Assembly (NCBI GenBank): GCA_037127315.1
Contig: JBBBDQ010000421.1
Coordinates: 1,475,001-1,539,000, forward strand
DNA from: Ascarosepion bandense
Taxonomy: Eukaryota; Mollusca; Cephalopoda; Sepiida; Sepiidae
Reading direction: 5' to 3'
DNA: 64,000 nucleotides
The position numbers were made by a program, and so were the translations under genes. Under the pieces are notes generated by a model, which saw only the letters and a list, made by a program, of their open reading frames with translations, was not told the origin of the DNA and made no database searches. Below, piece after piece: positions 20,286 through 32,400 of the stretch (the stretch's first letter is position 1; each line of letters starts with the position of its first letter).

Positions 20286-21454
20286 TTTTGTGATTGTTGC
20301 TGTTAATATCAGAATTTTCAAATTGATCATAATTACATTTTACCAAAAAGTACATGAAACCAAATTTAAGATAAATTTATTTAAATATTATTTATCAAAA
20401 AATCACCTTCATTTTCAACGACTTCTGAAGGTAAAAATTAGATTCCACGTTTCAAAATCATATTATTTCCTCCTAAAGAAAAAGTTTTAAAGCCTTTTCT
20501 CTTTGTTTCTTGGTGTTTTTTTTTTGTTTTTTTTGTTTTTTGTTTTTTTTTTTGTTTTTGACTTATGGAATATTCTTGTGATCAAAACAAATGAAAGTCT
20601 GCAGGTGTCTACGGAGGATATGGAAAACCCGCCCCACCATTCTATCGATCTTATTTTTTCTTGGATTTTGATCTGTAGTGTATGCAGTTGCTTTATCATA
20701 CTTGTGAATAACCGATTGTAATAAACATCTGCAGTGATGTTCCTTCTGTGTTTCGAAAGTTCACCTTTCGTATTTCTCCAGACACAAAGAAATGACTTCT
20801 ATAGATGAAAACCTAGTTTTGGTGTTGGCACTGGTTTCGCATTTTTTGGTAAGCACAGTTTGTTTTGTTTTTGTTTTTTGTTTTTTTTTTTTTTTTTGGT
20901 TTTTTTTTGTTTTGTTTTTGTTTTTTTGTTTTGTTTTTGTATTTGTTTTTTTGTTTTTTGTTTTTTGTTTTTATTTTTGTTTTTGTTTTTTGTTTTTCGT
21001 TTCCTGATGACACATGCAGAAGCTTGCATATAATAACAATAGGGTGCAAAAATGAAAGATTGATATTCTTTATTAAAAGTCTGCTGCTACAAATGGTGAA
21101 ACGTGTTTTGTTCTGAATTCTTTCACCGCAAATTTTGCCAATTAAACTCTGAAATGCACTATAAACTACATACTGTCAGACAGAAGATATGTTAAAGAAA
21201 TTATCGGTGTAGTTTCAAACCATTCAGTTTTGGTTCTGTCTTGGGTGATCGACTCATAATTCATAGCGGTGAAATACGTAATTGATTTCCAAACATTCTA
21301 ACACACCGAAAAGTCAAATTCATTCATGATCCTGAAATGATAAAAAAAAACATTTAAATGAATAAAATAAATAAATAAAATCACCTTTAAATCCGGACAT
21401 AACACATTACATTGCATTTGACTACATGGTTTTGTTGTCATTTCGTGCTATCAC
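20286..21454. repeat. T/G-rich low-complexity tracts in unrecognised sequence
   Basis: T(4-8)G runs at about 20508-20560 and 20860-21003 make up most of the recognisable content. They could be the A-rich tails of minus-strand retroelements, but no retroelement body was recognised next to them. The rest is AT-rich and unassigned. Confidence 0.6.
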
Positions 21455-21806
21455 GCGGTGTGACGTCATAAAACCGCATTGCAAAATTGAGAACTGCGTT
21501 TATTATTTTTGGTAACTATTGCCGTTGCCAAGCGGAGTTTTATGTCAACACAAGATAAAATCGACGGTGATGGTAGATGTTATTATATTTCAGTCTAAAT
21601 AACCTCTCTAAAGGTGGTTCATGTGAGCCGAAAGCTTAGAAGTAAATCAATAAATAATTATCCAAATGTTGGAGAATTTTTGTCTTTATTTTCAACTGAA
21701 ATTAAAGCCAAAATACGACGTTTAGAACGGCTCGTGATTAAACATAATAGACATTCATTGTCTCTTATATTTAACAGCATATGTTTAGAAAATTATTTGC
21801 TGCCTC
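21455..21806 (+). mobile_element. PLE 3' tail, family P1 (copy 2)
   Basis: The same series as 13996-14372: TGACGTCATAAAACCGCATT, TATGTCAACACAAGATAAAA, the hairpin block at 21607-21638 (GGTTC-ATGT-GAGCC-GAAA), and the tail ending ATATGTTTAGAAAA followed by (TA)n. The GAAA after the hairpin is intact here. Confidence 0.75.
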
Positions 21807-21825
21807 TATATATATATATAGTAAT

Positions 21826-21964
21826 CCGCGTACAGTGATGTTTCGCTGTATCGCAGGTCATCAATACAGATTGACATCAGATTGCTTTGAGCCAATTGGA
21901 CATCATTCGGAAAATCTACTCCTAAGCTATCAGCACACGGCGAAGAAAGGACAATTTTAGCGTG

Positions 21965-21966
<2 letters not shown>
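21826..21966 (-). mobile_element. tRNA-like/hammerhead short element (copy 2)
   Basis: Minus strand: starts ACACGCTAAAAT right beside (TA)n at 21965, continues CCTTTCTTCGCCGTG, a tRNA-like head with box A-like TAGCTTAGGAGTAGA (the B-box half is degraded), then a hammerhead fold, and ends near the short (TA)n at 21808-21820. The ends agree with copies at 14548-14712 and 59293-59450. Confidence 0.72.
21828..21880 (-). ncRNA. Type-I hammerhead ribozyme motif (copy 2)
   Basis: Minus strand: stem I CTGTA, core TTGATGA (consensus CTGATGA), stem II region CCTGC-gat-ACAGC, CGAAAC intact, stem III ACA...TGT, then A and CGCGG. The C-to-T change at the first core base hits a position essential in known hammerheads, so this copy is probably inactive. 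Confidence 0.65.
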
Positions 21967-22024
<58 letters not shown>

Positions 22025-22205
22025 ATGCATGTTTCATTAAATAATATAGACAAGTTTTGTCGATTTATTTTATGTAAATTCTTTTCATATCGTCTGAATA
22101 GCATTATCATCGAAAGAGGAAAGAAAATCACAATATTGATACATGTTTTTATTTCATCCTTTTTGAGTTTTGGGTTTACATCAGCCATTATCAAAGATGA
22201 CAATT
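21966..22205 (-). mobile_element. (TA)n and antisense PLE tail
   Basis: (TA)n spans about 21966-22022. After it, read on the minus strand, the sequence matches the PLE tail at 61588-61765: GATAATGGCT, then GACGATATGAA, then AATAGACAAAACTTGTCTAT, then ATTCAATGAAAC-TGCAT next to (TA)n. It is one family member closer to the 60-kb PLE than P1 is. Confidence 0.75.
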
Positions 22206-22708
22206 GTGTTGGTTGTAATGAGCAATACGCGGACGAACGATAGTAGTAGTCGTCTATTTTGTTTGTGTGGAGGATTGGCAAACACGTGCATGCATGCTGG
22301 AAGCGAAAATCGCTCTACAGCTTGTGACGTCTCACATGACCACACGAGAGTGGTGGCGAGAAATATTAAGTATGGAAAGCCATTGGGATAACCAATCGCT
22401 TCTGTTATCTATTATAGGCATTTGAGAATGTTTGTGGAGATTTCTTAGTTAATTTTGTTCAGATTAGGTTTCAACTGTTTTATGCATATACTATTGTTGA
22501 TTAAACTGTTTTTAAAATACTGGGAGTATTTTGTATGTTAAATAAGAAAACTTTTAATTTTTTCAATAAGAATGATGAAAATTTATTGTACTAAGCTATG
22601 TACGCAACTAAAACCAACTGTACTTTGTATCCCCTTACTTGTTTGCACTTCTCCCCAAAATTTGGTTTCGATGGGTCAGTGGGTGTGACAGACGGATGGA
22701 CTATATAT
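22206..22708. other. No recognised gene
   Basis: Nothing recognisable, though the 22250-22330 stretch is less AT-rich than its surroundings. Confidence 0.4.
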
Positions 22709-23222
22709 CTAAATCTAAACTTATTTATAAATGAAACTTTGTCTGTGTGTGCATGTGTGTGTGTGTATCCGTTACCTATAGACTCCGAAACGGCTGAACC
22801 GATTTTCTTGAAAATTTACACAGTTTAACTATAAGCGTCTGCGAGTGTTCTTAGCTAGGTTTTGTGTCGAGGCACCCCCGATAAATATCGAAAATCGATA
22901 ATCGAAAAAATCAGGTTATAGAAAGAGTGGTCCGATTTTAATCAAATTTGATACACTCATAGACAAAGACATAAGAAACGATATTCAGAAGTTTCAAGGT
23001 TGCAGTTCTTACAATAGTGCAGAAAATTTGATATCGATACCAGGAAATCAAAATTTGATTTACATCCATTCATTTTTCTTTCAGTCTACGGTTTCGCTTT
23101 AATTGGAAAGAACTATTGTCTTTTAGTCTTTCGTGCCAACGTACAAAGAATCTGAGCTCCAGGATCATGGATTAGTTTTAAAGCTTTCATTACACCCGAG
23201 ATACGCCGGGCTATGCTGCTAG
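22709..23222 (+). mobile_element. Non-autonomous Helitron (copy A)
   Basis: Starts near TC at 22709 (TCTAAATCTAAACTTATTT), has a short GT run, then CTCCGAAACGGCTGAACC, a sequence common near Helitron 5' ends. It finishes with a CCCG...CGGG hairpin (23195-23210) about 8 bases before CTAG (23219-23222) followed by T. A 5' TC, a 3' hairpin and a CTRR end inserted at A/T are the defining marks of Helitrons. At about 514 bp it has no Rep/helicase coding sequence. Confidence 0.85.
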
Positions 23223-23424
23223 TTTTATATATAGATTTAAAGCAAAGAGAATTCCATGCGATTATGGTTCAAAAGCATTTACTGGTCATATATCATTGTG
23301 TTATTGGTTTATGAAATGAAACGCAAAAGCCTAATTATGAGAAAAAAACAGGACGAAAGAAGAGTATTAATCAAGTATTTTGAGGATGAAGATTTCCCAA
23401 GGAAAATACGAAGTGATAATAGTG
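23223..23424. other. Unassigned spacer
   Basis: No feature recognised between the Helitron end and the LINE 3' UTR. Confidence 0.4.
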
Positions 23425-24120
23425 ATTGAGTGTTTTTTTAATCGTGTCGCCCCAAGCAAAGCATTTTACTGCCACTGTTGTGCAGTGGGTTACATAGAAG
23501 GAATTTTTTGAAGAGAGAGAGGTTGCAGGGGGTGTCAGGAAGAGAGTAGAAGAGATTACTGATGAGAGTAGGGTGGACGAGGAGAAATGTTATGAGGAGT
23601 TAGAGGTTGCAGGGGGTGTCAGGAAGAGAGTAGGAGAGGGAAGAGAGTACTGATGAGAGTAGGGTGGATGTAGAAAAGCATGAGAGAGAGGATGTAAGTT
23701 AGTAAAAAAGGAGATGACTATTGACTTTACATTTAAATTCTTGGAGAAAGCAAGTATGCAGAAGAGAATTCCACGGGCGGGAAGTTCGAGAAAAGAAGCT
23801 GCTGGAGTAGAATTTGCGTTTACAATTTATTGGTTTCACAGTAAAAGGGTGGGACCTAGTTGCTAATCTTGTGGCTCGAAAAAATTTGTATATAGTGGGT
23901 ATCAGTGAGCTAACTTCATCGGAGCAGAAGCCGTGAAAATATTTGTAGAAGAGACAAAGGGAGGCCACACTGCGTCGGTGAGAAAGTGACTGTATCCTAG
24001 CTGCCAAGTCGGGATCGATCACATTACAGATTCGTTGGATTCGGTCGAGGACACCTAAGTGGATAGCAGGAGCCTCGGACCAGATATGGCAGCAATACTC
24101 AGTGCATGGGCAGATGGTAG
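23425..24120 (-). pseudogene. Jockey/CR1-like LINE, 3' end of ORF2 plus 3' UTR
   Basis: The minus-strand frame is open from about 24117 to a stop at 23699-23701. It reads CTEYCCHIWSEAPAIHLG, then LDRIQRICN, then SLSHRRSVASL, then LFYKYFHGFCSDE, then HSSSFF-type SSSFFSRTSRPWNSL, and ends VNSHLLFY. This is the conserved C-terminal tail found downstream of the RT in Jockey/CR1-type LINEs. The RT domain is missing through 5' truncation. A 3' UTR of about 270 bp follows, ending near 23425 in a sequence shared with the copy at 61905. Within the UTR, a block of about 60 bp is duplicated (23520-23580 and 23605-23670). Confidence 0.85.
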
Positions 24121-25410
24121 GTAGGCTTGTATATGTGCAGGATTGTTTTGGACGGGGAAAACTTCCTGGCCCTACACAGAGAACCGACTTTCTTAGCAGC
24201 GGATTTAGCTATATATTCTATATAGTTATGGTGCGAGAGTTAACCCGAGGAAGCGCAGTGTTTCGCTTTCAAGGAGAGAAGCCTGATCCATGTTAATGGG
24301 CAGGAGGAACGAAATGTGGTATCAGTAATGAAATAGAGGTGACTGGGAATTACATTTATTTTGATCATAATATTGGGTCCATTTATTAAATGTCTGATTT
24401 CTTTCCGAGCGATAAGGTAAGCAATGATAATTTTGTAGGTTTTCAAACAAACTAAATAACTGTAAAGCTTTTTTATTTATAGTCTTTTCTTATTTTAATT
24501 TTATTTCGTTTGAGTTTAGAACAATATAAACTCATTTTTAATTTGCATCATATTGAACATTTGTTCAAGAAATCATTCAAATATGACTGTAGCTTTTTTT
24601 CATAACTGTCTTAAAAACAGGTGCGTTTTATATTACGAAAATATGATAACTGATTTTCAGGTAACTTTTAAAATGGATCTCTTTTTAGGATTGTATATAG
24701 AAATTTAAATTAATATTTAAATTTAATTCATTTTGTTATCATATTAGGAAAATAGCTTAAATTTGGAAGTTTCTAAGAACAATTACAAATTGATGTGTAC
24801 ATGTTGTATCTCCTTGTTTTATAGACAGTAATAAATTCTGAAGAGTAAATGAATATTATCAGGCCTTGTGACCAAAACATTATTGAGTCTCGAAAATCTC
24901 AAATTTCTTTTATTCTCTTGGTCATCTAAGTACATTTATATTATTAGTTTTTCCATACATAGTTATATCTTTTTTGTTTACTAGGCATAAATATGCATGT
25001 ATTCATTGTGCAATTTCATCTATGAATAAATTATGCCTTTTGTCTATAAGTTTTCAAAACATATAACAGGTCGTAATGAATCCAAAACATGTTGCGTGTC
25101 GGGGAAAAAGTTCCTTATGACTAATTTTATCCAAGTGGCTGACGTGATTTGGAAAAACACATCTGATCAGTGATTTAGGTTAGAAACTAGGCTTCACTTG
25201 AACGAAAAGTCACAATCTGTCATTTGGGTTAAAATCCGGACTCAATTTCAAAGAAAAATAACATTTTAACTTTGTTTATATGTTGGACATAAGAAACTTG
25301 TTTCACTCACGGTATTTATGTAATACAAACTCTATATTTGTCTATATGTCTGAGATGAGGTATTTACATTATTTACATTGTTCGGACAGTTGTCGTCATT
25401 TTTATTTTCA
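24121..25410. other. AT-rich, no recognised feature
   Basis: No domain, RNA gene or clear repeat is recognised. The sequence is very AT-rich between 24450 and 25050. Confidence 0.45.
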
Positions 25411-25545
25411 CATTTACGAGGTTTCAGCCGTTGTACGCTCCGACCTTCTTCAGGTGCCTGAAATTTTGAACCGAACTATTTATTTCATCCACTGGAGTAG
25501 ATTGTTCCCGTTCCATGTGTCATGCCACTTCTGAATGTCTTAGTT
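25411..25545 (-). ncRNA. Hammerhead-like motif of a PLE terminal region
   Basis: Minus strand: CTGAAGA (opposite 25447-25453), AGGTCGGAGC, GTACAACGGC and TGAAAC (GAAA opposite 25422-25425). Flanking plus-strand sequence (TATTTACATTGTT before; CACTGGAGTA, ATGCCACTTCTG after) is shared with 50845-51030, so the repeat is at least 200 bp long and the motif is embedded in a dispersed element. Confidence 0.6.
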
Positions 25546-26883
25546 ATCTTCATAACTCAACTCCCTAAGATTTTTTCCGCCACTACTGTCGCCAGGTATT
25601 GAACTCACAACTCTTTGGGTCATTTATTTGATTCTATGTTTTGAACTCATTGAGAAAATCCAAAGCAAGTGAAATAAGAAAATCAAGTATGTGTGTGTGA
25701 GAGAGAGAGAGTGGGGGGGGGGCAGAGAGAGAGAAAGAAAGAAAGAAAGAGAGTCAAAAAAAGAAAGAAAGACTAAATCCGTCGATAGAGACTAAGTTTA
25801 AAAGAAACAAGAATGAATAGACGAGTTTCATAAAATTTGGCTTTCTTCTCGTTGGTTTATGTTGTCTGCTTGTTAGAGGAAAATATGATTTTTAACGGAA
25901 ATGTTGCGTTCTTCCATTTGTTTGTTAATTCAAATTTTTCCGTCTTTAATTCAGCACAACAAGGTCAGAAGTGATAAGTGAATAAGTAAAGATTTGTTTG
26001 CTCGATCGTTGGAAAAATTAAAAGGTTCGATAAATGATATAGATGAAATGAAGGCAAACAGTTATAGTTAAATGAGAGGTTGTTGTAGAAGGAAGTAGAA
26101 TGGAGGATATCACTTTAGTTGAATTCAAACAACTCGGTGAGAAATTTCCGGAGCACTAGCACAAGAGTTGTTCATAAACTGCAAACGGGATTCTGTTAAT
26201 TTCCATGTCGAACGGAGAAACGGAAGCGGAAGACGAGCCCTCCTGCGTGATATCCCATATCGAAGGAAATTAAAAACTGACGCCATAACAAACGGATTTA
26301 TCAGTGGTGCGTGCTTCAAAGGAAGGCTTCGTTTAAAGATTTCTGACTTTAGCTGAATCGCATATGCTGCAAAAAGAACAGAAACCAACGTTCATCCACT
26401 ATTAGCGAATTTATCGGACGCCTTCTTGATTACTTCCCTTGACTAGAATGCTGTCTTGAGATGGACGCATATAATGATCACTTTTTGACTCAACGGAATT
26501 ATAATTGACATCATACAGTTACACATTTATAATTGGCATCATACACAATTACTACTATTTATATTTTATTGCTAGTGTGATTTGTGGTTATGTATGGAAT
26601 TGTGAATAGAAACAACGCAAGCATGGGAATCGATATTTCTTTCCCCCGCCTTCCCTAAAAAAAATAGAATTGGCTTCCAGTGTATTTATTGATTCTGAAT
26701 TAATTTCAACAAAAAGCAATAGTTAAATGTTTATAACGCTAACTTTTATTTATATATTATTTTGTTACAAAGGGAAAACTAATCCAACACTTTGCATATC
26801 TAACTAGCTACTGATGTAACTACGAGATATCACAAAAACAAAATTGCATTTTGAAGATTTTCATCGTTTATTTTATTAGGAAG
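25546..26883. other. No recognised gene; one GA-rich tract
   Basis: A (GA)n/G-run low-complexity tract lies at about 25695-25770. Overlapping open frames on both strands at 26125-26388 have no recognisable domain, and I do not call them. Confidence 0.45.
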
Positions 26884-26945
26884 GATGCAATGGATAACGG
26901 CTCGGAATAAGAAATTATAGAGCCGAGTTCGAATTTGTAGAGGGG
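26884..26945 (+). mobile_element. Truncated SINE head (tRNA-like)
   Basis: ATGGATAACGGCTCGGAA (box A-like end) is followed by GAGCCGAGTTCGAATTTG (box B-like). It resembles the head of the SINE at 15507. The body is not recognisable beyond about 26945. Confidence 0.45.
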
Positions 26946-27534
26946 CTAAGAGGTCCCTCAAACAAATAATAAAAAGAAAAATGCACTACAAATAAAGTAA
27001 AATAAACTTTTGTTTATTTTCGTAAAAAAAAATAAAAGAATTATTTTCTGTACAAAAATGAAATTGTCCGTAAAGCTGTAAAAAAAAAAAGTGAGAAAGA
27101 AAGGAACTGGAAATGTGAGAGGGAAAGGTAGGACGATGTGTAGCGAGCTAGATGAGAGAAAGAGAGAGTGAAAGAATGTTCACTGATACGTGATACTGCC
27201 TGGTGTGTGAACTGCTGAATTCTGTGTGTGTGTGTGCTGTGAGCTGTCCGTGTGACATTTTGGTGTCCGCGAATCGCTGTTCCCTCTGGTCTGTTGAGAG
27301 TTTCTACCTTCCTTTTATCTGGATGGTGAGGATCCGGGGAGATTAAGAAATGGGTTTCTTATGTCAAGCCCTGATTGGTCAATAAATCATATTTTTGACC
27401 ACGTAGTGTGCTTTCCACTACGTCCGAACTTTTGGGTGCGCCGTCCTTGTTTTTGACCCCACAGGGTATGGTAAGGAGTGAATTCCCGCACAATTGTATT
27501 TTTTGAGATACACGTAGTGTGAATTAATTTTTAT

Positions 27535-27536
<2 letters not shown>
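26946..27536. other. No recognised gene
   Basis: A moderately GC-richer stretch (27180-27480) contains short GT runs and an inverted CCAAT (ATTGG at about 27373). No transcript or ORF could be linked to it. Confidence 0.35.
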
Positions 27537-27569
<33 letters not shown>

Positions 27570-27720
27570 AAAATAAAATAAGAAACAGCACAAATTCCAG
27601 TTGAATTCCTTGCATATACTTACTCGCAAATACCCTTCGAAAAACGTATGAATCGATCTCTTCTGCTCCCATCTATGGGCTAAATAGCATTGGTTGGCAT
27701 ATACTTGCAACAAAATTAAG
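27537..27720 (+). repeat. (GT)n plus SINE body fragment
   Basis: (GT)n at about 27537-27568. Then 27590-27690 matches the body of the SINE at 15507-15800 (TTGAATTCCTTGCATA, CGCAAATACCCTT, CTATGGGCTAAAT), without its tRNA-like head. Confidence 0.7.
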
Positions 27721-28136
27721 AATACCTGCTAGCAAAATAGCTCGCATAATCAAGAGAAAACCCTGAAGTATAATATTGAAGTTACTAAAAATGAGATGAT
27801 ACTTCTAAAATTTAGTGATAAATTTTGTCCAAACTAATATCAGTAAATCTAGATAAAAACATAGATAAATCCAATAATCTTAGGATATTGTCGTTAGGTG
27901 AAGCACGTGAGACGAGTCCAAGACCTAGTAAGGAAAATACATGCAACCATGGGACGACAACTTTGAGTTGCAAAAATCTGATACAAAAAAGAAACAAACA
28001 GAAGAAAAAATGGAAGGGAAAATACTAAGTAATTACCAAAGAAATTTTTTTAATTTTTTTTCTTTGAGAAACCAGAATTTCGAAAAATTGGAAATTAAAT
28101 TAATGATGCAAAACAGCACAGACAAACATTGAGAAA
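27721..28136. other. Satellite-proximal flank, nothing recognised
   Basis: AT-rich, with no recognised gene or repeat up to the first satellite unit. Confidence 0.4.
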
Positions 28137-29441
28137 AGCAGAAAACCACGATAATTCTCATACAATCATGTACTGGTCTCAAAAAAACTTTTCAACACAA
28201 ACCACAATAAAAAGAAGAAAACCAAGATTATAGTATACAATCATGTCCTGGTCTCAAAAACACTTTTCAAACCAAACCAGAATAAAAAGCAGAAAACCAA
28301 GATTATAGCAGACAATCATGTCCTGGTCTCAAAAACACTTTTCAATCCAAATCAGAATAAAAAGCAGAAAACCAAGATTATATCATACAATCATGTCCTG
28401 CTCTCAAAAAAACTTTTCAACACAAACCACAATAAAAAGCAGAAAACCAAGATTATATCATACAATCATGTTCCTGGTCTCAAAAACAATTTTCAAACGT
28501 AATCAGACTAAAAAGCAGAAAACCAACATTATATCATGCAAGCATATCCTGGATTCAAAAACGCTTTTCAACCCAAACCAGAATAAAAAGCAGAAAACCA
28601 AGATTATATCATACAATCATGTCCTGGTCTCAAAAAAACTTTTCAAGGCAAACCAGAATAAAAAGCAGAAAACCAAGATTATATCATACAATCATGTCCT
28701 GGTCTCAAAAACACTTTTCAAACATAATCAGACTAAAAAGGAGAAAACCAAGATTATATCATACAAGCATATCCTAGACACAAAAACACTTTTCAAACCA
28801 AACCAGAATAAAAAGCAAAAAACCAAGATTATATCATACAATCATGTCCTGGTCTCAAAAAAACTTTTCAACCCAAACCAGAATAAAAAGCAGAAAACCA
28901 AGATTATAGCATACAATCATGTCCTGGTCTCAAAAACACTTTTCAATCCAAATCAGAATAAAAAGCAGAAAACCAAGATTATATCATACAATCATGTCCT
29001 GCTCTCAAAAAAACTTTTCAACACAAACCACAATAAAAAGCAGAAAACCAAGATTATATCATACAATCATGTCCTGGTCTCAAAAAGACGTTTCAACCCA
29101 AACCAGAATAAAAAGCAGAAAACCAAGATTATATCATACAATCATGTCCTGGTCACAAAAACACTTTTCAAACCTAATCAGACTAAAAAGAAGAAAACCA
29201 AAATTATAGCATACAAGCATATCCTGGTCTCAAAAACACTTTTCAAACCAAACCAGAATAAAAAGCAGTAAATCAAGATTATAACATACAATCATGTCCT
29301 GGTCTCAAAAACGCTTTTCAAACCTAATCAGAATAAAAAGCAGAAAACCAAGATTATAAGATACAATCATATCCTGGTATCAAAAACACTTTTCAACCCA
29401 AACCAGAATAAAAAGCAGAAAACCAAGTTTATCATACAATC

Positions 29442-32400
29442 ATGTCCTGGTCTAAAAAACACTATTCAAACCAAAACAGAATAAAAAGCAGAAAACAAAG
29501 ATTATATCATACAATCATGCCCTGGTCCCGAAAACACTTTTCAAACCTGATCAGACAAAAAACCAGAACACCAAGATTATATCATACAATCATGTCCTGG
29601 TCTCAAAAACTCTTTTCAAAACTAAACAGACTAAAAAGCAGAATACCAAGATTATATCATACAATCATGTCCTGGTCTCAAAAACACTTTTCAAACCTCA
29701 TCAGACTAAAAAGAAGAAAACCAAGATTATATCATTAATCATGTCCTCGTCTCAAAAACACTTTCCAAACCAAATCAGACTAAAAAGCAGAAAACAAAGA
29801 TTATATCAGACAATCATGTCCTGGTCCCAAAAAGAATTTTCAAACCAAATCAGACTAAAAAGCAGAAAACCAAGATTATATCATACAATCATGTCCTGGT
29901 CTCTCAAACGCTTTTCAAACCTAATCAGACTAAAAGCAGAAAGTCAAGATTATATCATACAATCATGTCCTGGTTTCAAAAAACTTTTCAACCCACACCA
30001 GGATAAAAATCAGAAAACCAAGATTATATCATACAATCATGTCCTGGTCTCAAAAACACTTTTCAAAACTAATCAGAATAAAAAGCAGAAAAGCAAGAGT
30101 ATATCATACAATCATGTCCTGGTCACAAAAACACTTTTCAAACCTAATCAGACTAAAAAGCAGAACACCACGATTTATCATACAATCATGTCCTGGTCTT
30201 GAAAACACTTTTCAAACCTGATCAGACTAAAAAGCAGAAAACCAAGATTATATCATACAATCATGTCATGGTCTCAAAAACACTTTTCAAACCTGATAAG
30301 ACTAAAAAGCAGAAAACCAAGATTATATCATACAATCATGTTCTGGTCTCAAAAAACTTTTCAACCCACACCAGGATAAAAATCAGAAAACCAAGATTAT
30401 ATCATACAATCATGTCCTGGTCTCAAAAACACTTTTCAAAACTAATCAGAATAAAAAGCAGAAAAGCAAGTGTATATCATACAATCATGTCCTATTCTCA
30501 AAAACGCTTTTCAAACCTAATCAGACTAAAAACCAGAAAACCAAGATTATATCATACAATCATGTCCTGGTCTCAAAAACACTTTTCCTACCTGATCAGA
30601 CTAAAAACCAGAATACCAAGATTATATCATACAATCATGTCCTGTTCTCAAAAACACTATTCAAACATAATCAGACTAAAAGCAGAAAACCAAAATTGTA
30701 TCATACAATCATATCCTGGTCTCAAAAACGCTTTTCAAACCTAATCAGACTAAAAAGCAGAAAACCAAGTTTATAACATACAATCATGTCTTGGTCTCGA
30801 AAACACTTTTCAAACCTGATCAGACAAAAAAACAGAACACCAAGATTATATCATACAATCATGTCCTGGTCTCAAAAACTCTTTTCAAAACTAATCAGAC
30901 TAAAAAGCAGAATACCAAGATTATATCATACAATCATGTCCTGGTCTCAAAAACACTTTTCAAACCTCATCAGACTAAAAAGAAGAAAACCAAGATTATA
31001 TCATTAATCATGTCCTCGTCTCAAAAACACTTTCCAAACCAAATCAGACTAAAAAGCAGAAAACAAAGATTATATCAGACAATCATGTCCTGGTCCCAAA
31101 AAGAATTTTCAAACCAAATCAGACTAAAAAGCAGAAAACCAAGATTATATCATACAATCATGTCCTGGTCTCTCAAACGCTTTTCAAACCTAATCAGACT
31201 AAAAGCAGAAAGTCAAGATTATATCATACAATCATGTCCTGGTTTCAAAAAACTTTTCAACCCACACCAGGATAAAAATCAGAAAACCAAGATTATATCA
31301 TACAATCATGTCCTGGTCTCAAAAACACTTTTCAAAACTAATCAGAATAAAAAGCAGAAAAGCAAGAGTATATCATACAATCATGTCCTGGTCTCAAAAA
31401 CACTTTTCAAACCTAATCAGACTAAAAAGCAGAACACCACGATTCATCATACAATCATGTCCTGGTCTTGAAAACACTTTTCAAACCTGATCAGACTAAA
31501 AAGCAGAAAACCAAGATTATATCATACAATCATGTCCTGGTCTCAAAAACACTTTTCAAACCTGATAAGACTAAAAAGCAGAAAACCAAGATTATATCAT
31601 ACAGTCATGTCCTGGTCTCAAAAAACTTTTCAACCCACACCAGGATAAAAATCAGAAAACCAAGATTATATCATACAATCATGTCCTGGTCTCAAAAACA
31701 CTTTTCAAAACTAATCAGAATAAAAAGCAGAAAAGCAAGTGTATATCATACAATCATGTCCTAGTCTCAAAAACGCTTTTCAAACCTAATCAGACTAAAA
31801 ACCAGAAAACCAAGATTATATCATACAATCATGTCCTGGTCTCGAAAACACTTTTCCTACCTGATCAGACTAAAAACCAGAATACCAAGATTATATCATA
31901 CAATCATGTCCTGGTCTCAAAAACACTTTTTAAACCTGATAAGACTAGAAATCAGAAAACCAAGATTATATCATACAATCATATCCTGTTCTCAAAAACA
32001 CTATTCAAACATAATCAGACTAAAAGCAGAAAACCAAAATTGTATCATGCAATCATGTCCTGGTCTCAAAAACGCTTTTCAAACCTAATCAGACTAAAAA
32101 GCAGAAAACCAAGTTTATAACATACAATCATGTCTTGGTCTCAAAAACTCTTTTCAAACCTAATCAGACTAAAAAGCAGAAAACCAAGATTATATCATCA
32201 ATCATATCCTCGTCTCAAAAACACTTTCTAAAGCTAATCAGACTCAAAAGCAGAAAACAAAGATTATATCAGACAATCATGTCCTGGTCCCAAAAACAAT
32301 TTTCAAACCAAATCAGACTAAAAAGCAGAAAACCAAGGTTATATCATACAATCATGTCCTGGTCTCCCAAACGCTTTTCGAACCTAATCAGACTAAAAGC

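Noticed and set aside
20860..21003. Phenylalanine-rich membrane protein
   Set aside because: The frame is a translation of T(n)G low-complexity sequence.
26125..26388. Overlapping open frames on both strands as a small gene
   Set aside because: No domain, no codon or start evidence, and both strands are open, which suggests locally stop-poor composition.
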